Origin: Tissierellia bacterium
Lineage (GTDB): Bacteria; Bacillota; Clostridia; Tissierellales; Tissierellaceae
Direction of reading: 5' to 3'
Assembly: GCA_012520755.1 (NCBI GenBank)
Contig: JAAYNS010000046.1
Span: forward strand, 1 to 35,414
Length of the DNA stretch: 35,414 bases
How positions within the stretch are numbered: the first letter of the stretch is position 1; each line of letters opens with the position of its first letter. Under the pieces are notes generated by a model. The model did no database searches. It was not told where the DNA came from and worked only from the letters and a program-made list of their open reading frames with translations. Made by a program: the position numbers and the translations under genes. Below, one piece after another: positions 26,063 through 33,963 of the stretch.

Positions 26063-27655
26063 TTAGGAATCCAACCATTTTTCCTCCCACTCAAATTGCC
26101 AGTTAAACATTTTTTCTTCTTTATAAAACCTACCACTAATTAAAGGATACGGTGCCGATAAAAAATCTACATCTTTTTGAGCAAAGTCTAGTATGGATTT
26201 AAAAATCGGATCTCCAATCCAATACTTATGGTTTTGTGCAATACCGGCTAGTTCATCTTCTGTAGTGATGCTGTGGATTTTAATATTTAAAAATATTTTT
26301 TCATAAAACTTTTGCAATCTATATTCAGGATCATAAATATAAATTTTACTCATCATACCAAATCTCTCATATAAATCTTGTGATATTGAAAGACTCATCA
26401 TGGGATCACCAATGATACCGAAACTTCTATCTGATAAATCCTCTGGAAACTTAACCTTATCAAACATTATTTTGTCCTTACCAAAATTATCTGATATAAT
26501 TCTGTATTGAGATTTTGATAAAGGGAAGCCAAATACAAGTGGAATATTTAATTTTTCTGATAAAGTAGTAGCACCTTGATATCCCTCTGAAGAGACACAC
26601 CATATATCGGATACTTCTGTAATTTCTCTGCTCTTCGGAGTATAAAAAATGAAACTTCTGTCTTTACACATATTCTTCAAACGCTCTATTACAATATCTT
26701 TTTCTGGTAAATTCATAGAATTCCAACCAAAAACCAAAGTTCTTTTAATTTTTGAGTTTTTAATATAACTTTGTGGATCTTGTGTTAGTTTATTAAGTAG
26801 TATCCAAGTTCCTAATGGTCCGGCCAAGTCTCCTGAACCTCCAAAATATATGATATTCTCTCTTTCATCAGCAATAGATTTTCCATCCATACCTATATAT
26901 TGTGGAATTGGCGAAGTAATCAAATATAAGGGTTCTTCCTGAATTTCATCCAAAACTTCTCCTATTTTACCTCTTAGTGGAGCTTCCAAACCAAAAATAG
27001 CATCTAGATGGCTAAAACGTGTATAATACCCTTCTTGATTCTTGTCAATACATTCATGATTAAGTAAAGTTTTACCGCAGCCTCCTGGAGATACAAATAT
27101 TGTATGACCTCTCTTTACAAACTCTAAGCTTGCAATCTGTATGTTTTCTGTTGCCAATGGTGGGAGATAACCCATTCTAGGCCTTGTCTCGGTTGGATAA
27201 TTAGCTGGTGTAGATTCTAAAAATTCAATGAGAGCCTCTCTAGATTTAGAAATATTTCTTACTAAGGGGCCTCTAGAAACTACAATAACCCTCTTGTTAG
27301 GATCCTTCTCCAACTCCTCTTTTAAAGGGAAATAATCTTCATTTGTTAGCACGTCCATACATGAAATATAAATAACAATATTCTTAAAGCCACTTTTCTC
27401 AATCTTCCTTTTCATATAATCATACCTACTAGAGCTAATCCCCATGACATACTCCGTCTCCTGTATTACAATGGGTAAAAAACGATCTGTAGCATTGTTA
27501 CTTAATACTGTAAAATATATCCCCCTTAGGCAAGTCCCACTTCCTACACCAACTAGAAGAACCTCCTTTCTTTTGAAGATCAGAATAGGCATAGAGGCCA
27601 TTTCTTTACCTGGACAATCTTTATATTTGATCATTTCCATAGTATTATAATTCAT
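26063..27655 (-). CDS. Nitrogenase component-1-like (NifD/K-like) protein with extra N-terminal module
   Basis: A 530-aa protein of the nitrogenase component 1/DPOR fold, last gene of the operon. Residues 1-110 contain C14, C42 (GVGSGTCLRG) and C99 (YISCMDVL), spaced like the three cluster ligands of NifD (Cys62, 88, 154). From about residue 165 a second, fuller module starts: GHTIFVSPGGCGKTLLNHEC (C193) aligning with the NifD HGPVGC segment, then RFSHLDAIFGLEAPLRGKI and LITSPIPQYIGMDG, where the third Cys is absent, then Rossmann-like segments to the end. So it appears to be a D-type core with a fused partial copy of the cluster module. Only one such gene is present, whereas nitrogenase and DPOR use two. 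ATG 27655 (GAGGGGGAAGG upstream) is 13 bp past the nifH-like stop; the tracked 27679 start overlaps that gene. Substrate unknown; nitrogen fixation is not implied. Confidence 0.8.
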   Translation of the reverse strand: MNYNTMEMIKYKDCPGKEMASMPILIFKRKEVLLVGVGSGTCLRGIYFTVLSNNATDRFLPIVIQETEYVMGISSSRYDYMKRKIEKSGFKNIVIYISCMDVLTNEDYFPLKEELEKDPNKRVIVVSRGPLVRNISKSREALIEFLESTPANYPTETRPRMGYLPPLATENIQIASLEFVKRGHTIFVSPGGCGKTLLNHECIDKNQEGYYTRFSHLDAIFGLEAPLRGKIGEVLDEIQEEPLYLITSPIPQYIGMDGKSIADERENIIYFGGSGDLAGPLGTWILLNKLTQDPQSYIKNSKIKRTLVFGWNSMNLPEKDIVIERLKNMCKDRSFIFYTPKSREITEVSDIWCVSSEGYQGATTLSEKLNIPLVFGFPLSKSQYRIISDNFGKDKIMFDKVKFPEDLSDRSFGIIGDPMMSLSISQDLYERFGMMSKIYIYDPEYRLQKFYEKIFLNIKIHSITTEDELAGIAQNHKYWIGDPIFKSILDFAQKDVDFLSAPYPLISGRFYKEEKMFNWQFEWEEKWLDS

Positions 27656-27668
27656 TATGCCTTCCCCC

Positions 27669-28478
27669 TCATAACCCAAGTACTACCCTTTCCAATTCTT
27701 CATCTTCCATTGGCTTTGCATGATAATATTCGGTTTGGGTTAAAATCTTTCTTCCTAGTGTAGTTAAAATTTGTGCTGTTTCTGATTCAGGTGAATCTTC
27801 CCCAAGGCATCTGCCTAACTTTTCTGCCTTGGCAAAGAGTTCATCCCTTGGTATTTTTACAATTACAGGCAATTCAACTGCATCTGAAAATCTCTGTATC
27901 CGTTTATCCTCCTCCATAAGACCTCGAGAATTATAAATGATACCACCACAACGTCGATCCTTTTCTCCATAGTTTGATAAACCTCTTAATATATTGTTTG
28001 CAGCATAAATTGACATAAATTCCCCCGATGTAACAATGTATACTGCATCAGAATTTTCCTTCCTCAGGGGCATGGCAAATCCTCCACATACTACATCCCC
28101 TAGTACATCATATAAAACCATTTCATAATCCTCATACCTAATACCCATATCATCTAGAAGCTCAAGTGTCAGCAATATTCCTCTTCCTGCACATCCTACC
28201 CCTGGCTCTGGTCCTCCTACTTCTACACAATCAATATCATTAGCCCCCTTGAAAATCAAGTCAGACAATTTATAATTATTAGGAACCACTCTTCTCATAT
28301 ATTCAAGAACCGGTTCAATTTTTTTACCATTGAGCAAAAGACGAGTTGAGTCATGTTTTGGATCACAACCTATTTGCAATACTTTTTTCCCTTCATAGCC
28401 TAATGCATAGGAAATATTTGATGAAATTGTAGACTTTCCTATGCCTCCTTTGCCATAAATAGCAATTTTTCTTGTCAT
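27669..28478 (-). CDS. NifH-like iron protein (nitrogenase-like reductase component)
   Basis: A 269-aa homodimeric-type ATPase that donates electrons to a component-1 partner. P-loop GKGGIGKST at 9-17, switch region CDPKHDSTRLLL, and the two [4Fe-4S] cysteines C96 (GVGCAGRGI) and C131 (DVLGDVVCGGFAMPLR) match the NifH/BchL/CfbC family; the Arg after C96 is conserved. NifH-like proteins outside nif clusters serve chlorophyll (BchL), coenzyme F430 (CfbC), methylthio-alkane reductase and uncharacterised Nfl systems. ATG 28478 follows GGAGG and is 25 bp after the ABC ATPase gene. The partner gene follows immediately; the whole operon lies under a cobalamin riboswitch. Confidence 0.93.
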   Translation of the reverse strand: MTRKIAIYGKGGIGKSTISSNISYALGYEGKKVLQIGCDPKHDSTRLLLNGKKIEPVLEYMRRVVPNNYKLSDLIFKGANDIDCVEVGGPEPGVGCAGRGILLTLELLDDMGIRYEDYEMVLYDVLGDVVCGGFAMPLRKENSDAVYIVTSGEFMSIYAANNILRGLSNYGEKDRRCGGIIYNSRGLMEEDKRIQRFSDAVELPVIVKIPRDELFAKAEKLGRCLGEDSPESETAQILTTLGRKILTQTEYYHAKPMEDEELERVVLGL

Positions 28479-28503
28479 AGTACCTCCATTTTATTGTTCT
28501 GTA

Positions 28504-29184
28504 TTAGTCATAAATTTTTCCTTCCTTTAATTTTATCACCCTATCAGCAAATAAATTTACTACCTCTTTATCATGAGAAATAAATAGATATGACATATTA
28601 TTCTTGTTTTTTATTTCTTTTAATAGATACAATATCTGTGCTTGAACAGAGATATCTAACATTGATGTAGCCTCATCTAGAATAAGTATCTTTGGTTCTA
28701 ACAGGAGTGCTCTTAAAATAGATAATCTTTGAATTTCTCCACCACTTACTTGATGGGGATATCTTTTTAAGATTGTATTATCTAATTTTAAATCGTTTAA
28801 CAGCTCTTCAATTCTATTTTCTTTATCCTTTAGTATTATATTAAAATTTTTTAAGGGTTCAATTATGCTTTTACCTAATTTTATAGATGGGTCAAAAAAG
28901 GAACTAGGTTTTTGTGATATAAGCTGTATATCTTTTCTATAGGGTTTAAATTCTTTCTTATTTAATTTAGATAGATCTACACTATTATAAACAATAGACC
29001 CACTATCTGCTTTTTCCAAGCCTAAGATCAACCTAGCAATAGTTGTTTTGCCACATCCACTAGGTCCCATGAGTGCTAGTATTTCTTCGCTTTCAAGAAG
29101 AAAGTTAATATGGTCAAGTACTAGCTTTTTATTTGCACGAAATCTATTAGAGTAAGTTTTACTAATATTCATTAATTCAATCAT
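28504..29184 (-). CDS. ABC transporter ATPase, peptide/nickel family (DppF/NikE-like)
   Basis: A 226-aa cytoplasmic ATPase. Walker A GPSGCGKTT, signature VSGGEIQRLSILRALL, Walker B ILILDEAT and the switch His in FISHDKEVV are present. It ends after the ATPase core and lacks the C-terminal oligopeptide-transporter extension found in its partner, like many NikE proteins. It overlaps the preceding ATPase gene by 8 bp. Within this operon it powers the importer of an unknown ligand. Confidence 0.9.
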   Translation of the reverse strand: MIELMNISKTYSNRFRANKKLVLDHINFLLESEEILALMGPSGCGKTTIARLILGLEKADSGSIVYNSVDLSKLNKKEFKPYRKDIQLISQKPSSFFDPSIKLGKSIIEPLKNFNIILKDKENRIEELLNDLKLDNTILKRYPHQVSGGEIQRLSILRALLLEPKILILDEATSMLDISVQAQILYLLKEIKNKNNMSYLFISHDKEVVNLFADRVIKLKEGKIYD

Positions 29185-30115
29185 AGAGAAAGCACCTTAC
29201 CTTCCTGCTATTTGCATGATATAAATCAGGGTTCTCTACTTTACATCTATCCATAACAAACTTACATCTATCATAAAACCTACAGCCTATTATATCTTCT
29301 GTTGGTGATGGTGCCTTTCCTATCATAGGCTTCATTCCATTTTCAGGCAATGATTCAAAAAAACCAATAGTATATGGGTGCATTGGCTCTGATATTATAT
29401 TACTTCCTATTTCAATTACTTCCCCACTATACATAACTATTAATTCATCACAAAAATCTTTTACTAAATTTATATCATGAGTAATAATAATCATTGAATC
29501 TATTCCCTGTTCTTTAATCCTATTAAATACTTCGATTATGTCTTTTTGAACTTCTTTATCTAATCCCTTTGTTGGTTCATCAGCTATTAGCCAATAAGGA
29601 TTAGTAGCTATATGTATTGCCGTTAGCACCCTTTGTTGCATTCCTCCACTTAGTTGGAAGGAGTAGGAGTTTAAAATTCTATCTATATCTTCAAAGCCAA
29701 AAGATTCAATCAATTTTCTGGCTTTATTTTCTATATCGTCTTTGTCTTTGTAAATTAGATTTAATGATTCTTCTATTTGATTTTTTATCTTTCTAATAGG
29801 ATTTAGGGATTCGCTAGGGTTTTGAGGAATATAGCCAAATACTTTGCCTAAGTATTTCTCTCTTTCCTTTTTTCTTAGATTTTGGATATTTTGATTGCCG
29901 TAGTGAATATTTCCTTTCACAACTGCATAATTAGGCAATAATCCTAATATGCCTAGTGCTAATACACTTTTACCGCATCCTGTTTCACCAACAATACCTG
30001 TGATTTTATCTTTTTTAATTACTAAATCTGTACTTCTAAGTGCCTTAACTTGTTGTCCTCTCGTATTAAATTCTACTTGAAAATCTTCTAATATTAAATC
30101 TGAAATCTGGGTCAT
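29177..30115 (-). CDS. ABC transporter ATPase, peptide/nickel family (DppD/NikD-like)
   Basis: A 312-aa ATPase with Walker A GETGCGKS, signature LSGGMQQRVLTAIHI, Walker B WLIADEPT, and the C-terminal extension typical of the oligopeptide family, with four cysteines (CRFYDRC...DRC...VRC, last ~40 residues). Dpp/Opp ATPases use such cysteines as an iron-sulfur site in characterised members. The start overlaps the previous permease stop (ATGA type, 4 bp), indicating translational coupling. Confidence 0.92.
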   Translation of the reverse strand: MTQISDLILEDFQVEFNTRGQQVKALRSTDLVIKKDKITGIVGETGCGKSVLALGILGLLPNYAVVKGNIHYGNQNIQNLRKKEREKYLGKVFGYIPQNPSESLNPIRKIKNQIEESLNLIYKDKDDIENKARKLIESFGFEDIDRILNSYSFQLSGGMQQRVLTAIHIATNPYWLIADEPTKGLDKEVQKDIIEVFNRIKEQGIDSMIIITHDINLVKDFCDELIVMYSGEVIEIGSNIISEPMHPYTIGFFESLPENGMKPMIGKAPSPTEDIIGCRFYDRCKFVMDRCKVENPDLYHANSRKVRCFLYD

Positions 30116-30933
30116 ATTATTTCCTCACTCCTTCCGTCAAAAATATCTCTTAAAAAATCCCCTATAGTATTTATAGACATTAGAGTAATAAATATAAAAA
30201 ACCCTGGAATTATTAGTAAATGAGGATAACTTCTATAATATAGTCTTGCATCATTTATCATTACACTCCAGTCTGGAGTAGGTGGTTGAACCCCTAAACC
30301 TAAAAAGCTTAATGCTGCTACTGATAATATAGCTCTGCCTGTCCTTATTGCAAATAAAACTATAATATTAGGAAGTATATTAGGTATAATGTGTTTTAAA
30401 ATTATAGATAAATCACTACTGCCTAAACAAATCATGGCTTCTATGTATGGTTCCTCTTTGACTTTTAATATTTCTGTTCTTATTATTCTAGAAAAACCTG
30501 CCCATGATGTTATACTTAAAGCTAGTATTAAATTCTTTATATTAGGACCTAATATTCCAGCAATTGCTATGGTAAAACACATTTCTGGCAGTGCTTGAAA
30601 TATGTTTGTTACCGAAGTAAGTAAATAATCTATAGTGCCACCATAATATCCTCCTATGATTCCAACTATAGTTCCAATTAGCATTGATATTATAGTAGCA
30701 AATAAAGCTATTACAATTGATGTTTTTGCACCATGAATTATCCTGCTTAGTAAATCTCTACCTAAGGCATCTGTGCCCAATTTATATTCTGCACTTGGAC
30801 CTTCAAGCCTTCTAGATGAATCTTGAACATTTGGATCATAAGGTGCAACATAAGTTGCAAATATGGAACTAAATATAATTATTGCTAAAATTAATATGGA
30901 TAAAGCGCCTGATATCTTTCTTCTAATTTTCAT
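30112..30933 (-). CDS. ABC transporter permease, peptide/nickel family (DppC/NikC-like)
   Basis: A 273-aa inner-membrane permease with six predicted helices; the EAA loop is EAMICLGSSDLSIILKHIIPNILPNII. The N-terminal helix ALSILILAIIIFSSIFATYVAPYDPN and the LGTDALGRDLLSRIIHGAKTS segment are hallmarks of the DppC/NikC subunit. Overlaps the DppB-like gene by 11 bp. It would pair with the adjacent DppB-like subunit to form the channel. Confidence 0.92.
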   Translation of the reverse strand: MKIRRKISGALSILILAIIIFSSIFATYVAPYDPNVQDSSRRLEGPSAEYKLGTDALGRDLLSRIIHGAKTSIVIALFATIISMLIGTIVGIIGGYYGGTIDYLLTSVTNIFQALPEMCFTIAIAGILGPNIKNLILALSITSWAGFSRIIRTEILKVKEEPYIEAMICLGSSDLSIILKHIIPNILPNIIVLFAIRTGRAILSVAALSFLGLGVQPPTPDWSVMINDARLYYRSYPHLLIIPGFFIFITLMSINTIGDFLRDIFDGRSEEII

Positions 30934-31873
30934 AACTATCAGCTCCTATTCTTATTTTAGGATCAATAATTATGGATACTATATCGATTAAAGTTGTTAC
31001 TAGTACAAAGACAAATCCTGTAATCAATACATAGGCTTGCAAATAAGGAAAATCTTTTAAATAAATAGATTCAATAGCATAGCTACCGATTCCAGGTAAT
31101 GCAAATATAGTTTCAATAACCGCAGAACCACCTAAAATAGAACCCATAAAATTAGCTAATAGTGTTAATATTGGCAAAATAGAGTTTGGTAGTATGTTTC
31201 TAATATATAAATTAAATTTAGATATCCCTTTTGATTTAAGTGCTAGATAATATTGTTTTCCGAATTCTTGTATCATAGAAGATCTCATAACTCTTGCTGT
31301 AGTTGCTATGGTTACAAGAGATAGAGAAAAAGCTGGCATAAGCATATGTTTCCATCCACCGTTACCAGATGTTGGTAACCATCCAAGAATCTCTGAAAAG
31401 AACAAAATAAATAAAAGAGCCAACCAAAAATTAGGTAAGCTCAGCATAATATTGTTCATTAAATTAATAGAACCATCTATTAAAGTATCTTTATATATAG
31501 CTGATATGATGCCTAAACTTATACCTAAAAAACTTGTTATGCCTATGGAGTATAGAGCTAACTTAACAGTTATTGGGAGTTTTCTCCGAATCATTTCCGA
31601 TACTGATTCATTACTAGAGTATGATTCTCCAAAATCACCTTTTAATACACCTTTTATCCAATCTAGATACTGAATATAAACTGGTTTATTTAAACCCATT
31701 TCTTCTCTTCTTTGCTCAATTTGTTCAGATGTAGGACTGTAGTTTCCGCCTCTGCTTAATGATAATTCAGCTGGATCTCCTGGAGTTATTAGCCCCAGGA
31801 GAAAAGTAATTATTGTTATTCCAACTAATACTATAAAAAGAGACTTCATTCTTTCTATAATATATTTTTTCAT
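30923..31873 (-). CDS. ABC transporter permease, peptide/nickel family (DppB/NikB-like)
   Basis: A 316-aa permease. It begins with the DppB-type IIERMKSLFIVLVGITIITFLLG helix, has the conserved PGDPAELSLS, an extracytoplasmic segment and an EAA loop (YYLALKSKGISKFNLYIRNILPNSILP), ending with the usual last helix before DPKIRIGAD. It starts 1 bp after the lipoprotein gene's stop, so expression is tightly coupled. Confidence 0.92.
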   Translation of the reverse strand: MKKYIIERMKSLFIVLVGITIITFLLGLITPGDPAELSLSRGGNYSPTSEQIEQRREEMGLNKPVYIQYLDWIKGVLKGDFGESYSSNESVSEMIRRKLPITVKLALYSIGITSFLGISLGIISAIYKDTLIDGSINLMNNIMLSLPNFWLALLFILFFSEILGWLPTSGNGGWKHMLMPAFSLSLVTIATTARVMRSSMIQEFGKQYYLALKSKGISKFNLYIRNILPNSILPILTLLANFMGSILGGSAVIETIFALPGIGSYAIESIYLKDFPYLQAYVLITGFVFVLVTTLIDIVSIIIDPKIRIGADSYEN

Positions 31874-31874
31874 A

Positions 31875-33476
31875 TTATTTAGTCCATTCTACTTCTGGTA
31901 ATTCCAATCCATAAAGCTCTGCATTGTAATTTGATAGTTTATTACTATAACCCATTATATTTACGTCATTAAATAAAGGGAAGACAGGATAGGTAGTTGT
32001 TGATAGTTCTTGTACTTTATCATAAATTGTTTCAAGATTGTTAACATCTAATTCTTTATTTGCAGACTCCATTAAATTATTTACTTCCTCAATATCATAA
32101 CCTAAACTGTAATTTTTATTGTGGTCTCCTGAAGTAAGCATAAATCTTCTAAATATAGTTGAAGGCTCTCCATTTGATAAACCTTGCTGAAGTCTAGCAA
32201 ATCCAAAGTCTCCCTCTTTAAGTCTTTCTCTTAAAACAGAATACTCCATAGGTTGTATAGTAACATCTATTCCTATTTCAGCTAACCAAGGTGCTATTAA
32301 TTCTGCTTCTGTTTTTTGTGTTGGATCATTTCCATTTATTAAAAATTCTGTCTCTAATCTTTCTTCTCCTAGAACCTCTTTAGCTAACTCTTTGGCTCTT
32401 TCCATATTTTCTTCAACTGGATATTCTTTATAAAAAGGAGTTGAGTAGTTTAATATATTTGTTGTTGGGCTTCCATATCCAAAGTAAACTATATCTACTA
32501 TGTCTTGGCGATTTAAAGCTAAACTAATAGCTTCTTTTAATCTGATATCATTAAATGGTTCCAGTTCACCATTTGTAACTAAAAATCTAATCATAGTAGA
32601 TTTAGATTCAGCGATTAAAAAATTGTCATCTTTCTTAAGTTCTTCAGCTAAGGCAGGTGTCAATGAATCCAAATCTAATGTTCCATGAATTTCTCCTGCT
32701 TTTAAAGCGGAGTATCTCGTATCTACATCTGGTATAGATCTAACCTTTATAGATTTAGCTTTGGCACTTTCTCCCCAATAATCTTCATATCTTTCTAATA
32801 AAACATAATCATCTTTTTGGTTATCTACAATTTTAAATGGACCAGTTCCCATTGCAATTCCATTAAAGTTTCCTTCTTCATCAAAATTTTCTGGGCTGTA
32901 GATTGCACTTCCCCAGTTTATCATTCTATACAATTGAGTTGGCTTAGATTCATCAAAAACTAATTTAATATTATAATCATCAATTTTCTCATAAGAAACT
33001 AGCCCCGGATAATGTGAATCAATATCTAATGGATAGTATGATGAAGGTTTTATCCCTAAACTCATTCTATCAAAATTTGCTATAACAGCATCTGCATTAA
33101 ATACTTGTCCATCATGAAATGTTACACCTTCTCTTAATTTAAATATCCACTCTTTGCCATCCTCAGACATTTCCCAGTCCTCAGCTAGAGAAGGAAGAGG
33201 CTCTCCATTTTTGCCTTGTCTTATGAGTGGTTCCCAAACATAAAGAATTGAACTACAATAGTAGCCATCCTCTTCTCCAGGAGCTAAATGTCTTTTACCT
33301 GCTAATACAATTGTTTCATCTTCATCTACTACTTGAATTGTTTCGTTTACAGCTTCTTCTGTGCTACTTTCATCTAAAACCTCATTATTGTTCTGACATC
33401 CTGTTAATGTCAATGATAATACTAATGCTAAAAGCAAGAAAATTCTTAAACTTTTTTTGTTAAACATGTTTAACAT
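31875..33476 (-). CDS. Substrate-binding lipoprotein, peptide/nickel family (SBP_bac_5)
   Basis: A 533-aa extracellular solute-binding protein of the DppA/NikA/OppA family. The N-terminus has a lipoprotein signal (FLLLALVLSLTLTGC; lipobox LTGC, C27). The family segments EPLIRQGKNGEPLPSLAEDWEMSEDGKEWIFKLREGVTFHDG and DIRLKEAISLALNRQDIVD are visible. The pocket residues do not define the ligand: dipeptides, nickel, cobalt chelates, haem or tetrapyrroles are all bound by relatives. It is the first gene behind the cobalamin riboswitch, with GGAGGG 5 nt before ATG 33476. An acidic Ser/Glu/Asn-rich linker follows C27. Confidence 0.93.
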   Translation of the reverse strand: MLNMFNKKSLRIFLLLALVLSLTLTGCQNNNEVLDESSTEEAVNETIQVVDEDETIVLAGKRHLAPGEEDGYYCSSILYVWEPLIRQGKNGEPLPSLAEDWEMSEDGKEWIFKLREGVTFHDGQVFNADAVIANFDRMSLGIKPSSYYPLDIDSHYPGLVSYEKIDDYNIKLVFDESKPTQLYRMINWGSAIYSPENFDEEGNFNGIAMGTGPFKIVDNQKDDYVLLERYEDYWGESAKAKSIKVRSIPDVDTRYSALKAGEIHGTLDLDSLTPALAEELKKDDNFLIAESKSTMIRFLVTNGELEPFNDIRLKEAISLALNRQDIVDIVYFGYGSPTTNILNYSTPFYKEYPVEENMERAKELAKEVLGEERLETEFLINGNDPTQKTEAELIAPWLAEIGIDVTIQPMEYSVLRERLKEGDFGFARLQQGLSNGEPSTIFRRFMLTSGDHNKNYSLGYDIEEVNNLMESANKELDVNNLETIYDKVQELSTTTYPVFPLFNDVNIMGYSNKLSNYNAELYGLELPEVEWTK

Positions 33477-33521
33477 CTAATCCCTCCAATAAGTATTTAG
33501 ATTATAAAAAACAATATAAAA

Positions 33522-33549
33522 CCAACTCTTATGAACCGTAAGAGTTAGG
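33522..33549 (-). terminator. Terminator of the transporter-operon cobalamin riboswitch
   Basis: Minus-strand stem CC(T)AACTCTTA / TAAGAGTTGG followed by TTTTATATTGTTTTTTA, between aptamer and first gene. It indicates B12-dependent transcription termination. Confidence 0.8.
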
Positions 33550-33555
33550 CTTTAT

Positions 33556-33640
33556 GAATAGGTATCCAGACTTAGTCTTTCGACATCACTGTAGCGGCAC
33601 TGTGAAGGATTTTCACCTTACTTCCCCTCTGTAGTTTATT
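33556..33640 (-). ncRNA. Cobalamin riboswitch upstream of the transporter/nitrogenase-like operon
   Basis: On the minus strand: GAGGGGAAGTAAGGTGAAAATCC, CACAGTGCCGCTACAGTGA and AAGTCTGGATACCT, the same core blocks in the same compact arrangement as the nrdG riboswitch at 22819-22911. The presence of a terminator and a consensus promoter makes a functional, B12-repressed switch likely. Confidence 0.92.
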
Positions 33641-33653
33641 TAATCTTATTATA

Positions 33654-33682
33654 ATTATATATGAAACCTATATGCAAAGCAA
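33654..33682 (-). promoter_or_regulatory. Promoter of the riboswitch-transporter-nitrogenase-like operon
   Basis: Minus-strand TTGCTT, 17-bp spacer, TATAAT, about 14 bp upstream of the aptamer. Confidence 0.75.
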
Positions 33683-33735
33683 TACATACAAAATTAAATT
33701 ATTTTCTCCTAATGAAACTTCTTCATAGCATATCC

Positions 33736-33942
33736 TTATTTTTTCAACAAATAATTTACACGAAAATTACTTACCATCATAATAGATAAAGCTAGAATAA
33801 GTAATAAATAGAAGGTAATAAAACCTTCTGTAAACTGGCTTTGTAAATAACTATTAATAAGCAGAGCTGTTGCTGTAATAAATCCTGATGCAGTAATAGG
33901 TAAGCCAGTAAAATATACACAACCTGGGAAATAAATAGTCAA
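33736..33942 (-). pseudogene. pssA: C-terminal remnant of CDP-diacylglycerol-serine O-phosphatidyltransferase
   Basis: A 68-codon fragment whose residues YFTGLPITASGFITATALL and ILALSIMMVSNFRV match the last two transmembrane helices of PssA-type phosphatidyltransferases (family pattern F-x-GLP-x-xAx-G and LMVS-x-x-R). The catalytic CDP-alcohol phosphotransferase motif and the whole N-terminal half are missing, and the reading frame begins inside the hairpin of the upstream gene. It is unlikely to be expressed as a functional enzyme. The alternative, an independent small membrane protein, seems less likely because of the GLP motif. Confidence 0.6.
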
Positions 33943-33963
33943 GAGGTCTCCTCTTGACTATTT
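33933..33963. terminator. Perfect hairpin at the end of the second exporter-like gene
   Basis: 14-bp perfect stem AAATAGTCAAGAGG / CCTCTTGACTATTT with a 3-nt loop. It contains the exporter stop codon and abuts the pssA remnant, so it marks a likely deletion or recombination junction as well as a transcript end. Confidence 0.75.

Noticed and set aside
26063-28478. Annotating the NifH-like/component-1-like pair as nitrogenase (nitrogen fixation)
   Set aside because: There is only one component-1 gene, no nifK, nifE, nifN or nifB, and the component-1-like protein has a non-standard architecture. The cobalamin riboswitch and ABC importer also point away from N2 fixation.
28504-33476. Naming the importer nikABCDE or dppABCDF
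   Set aside because: Family membership is clear but ligand specificity cannot be read from the binding protein, and the cobalamin control fits neither classical role.
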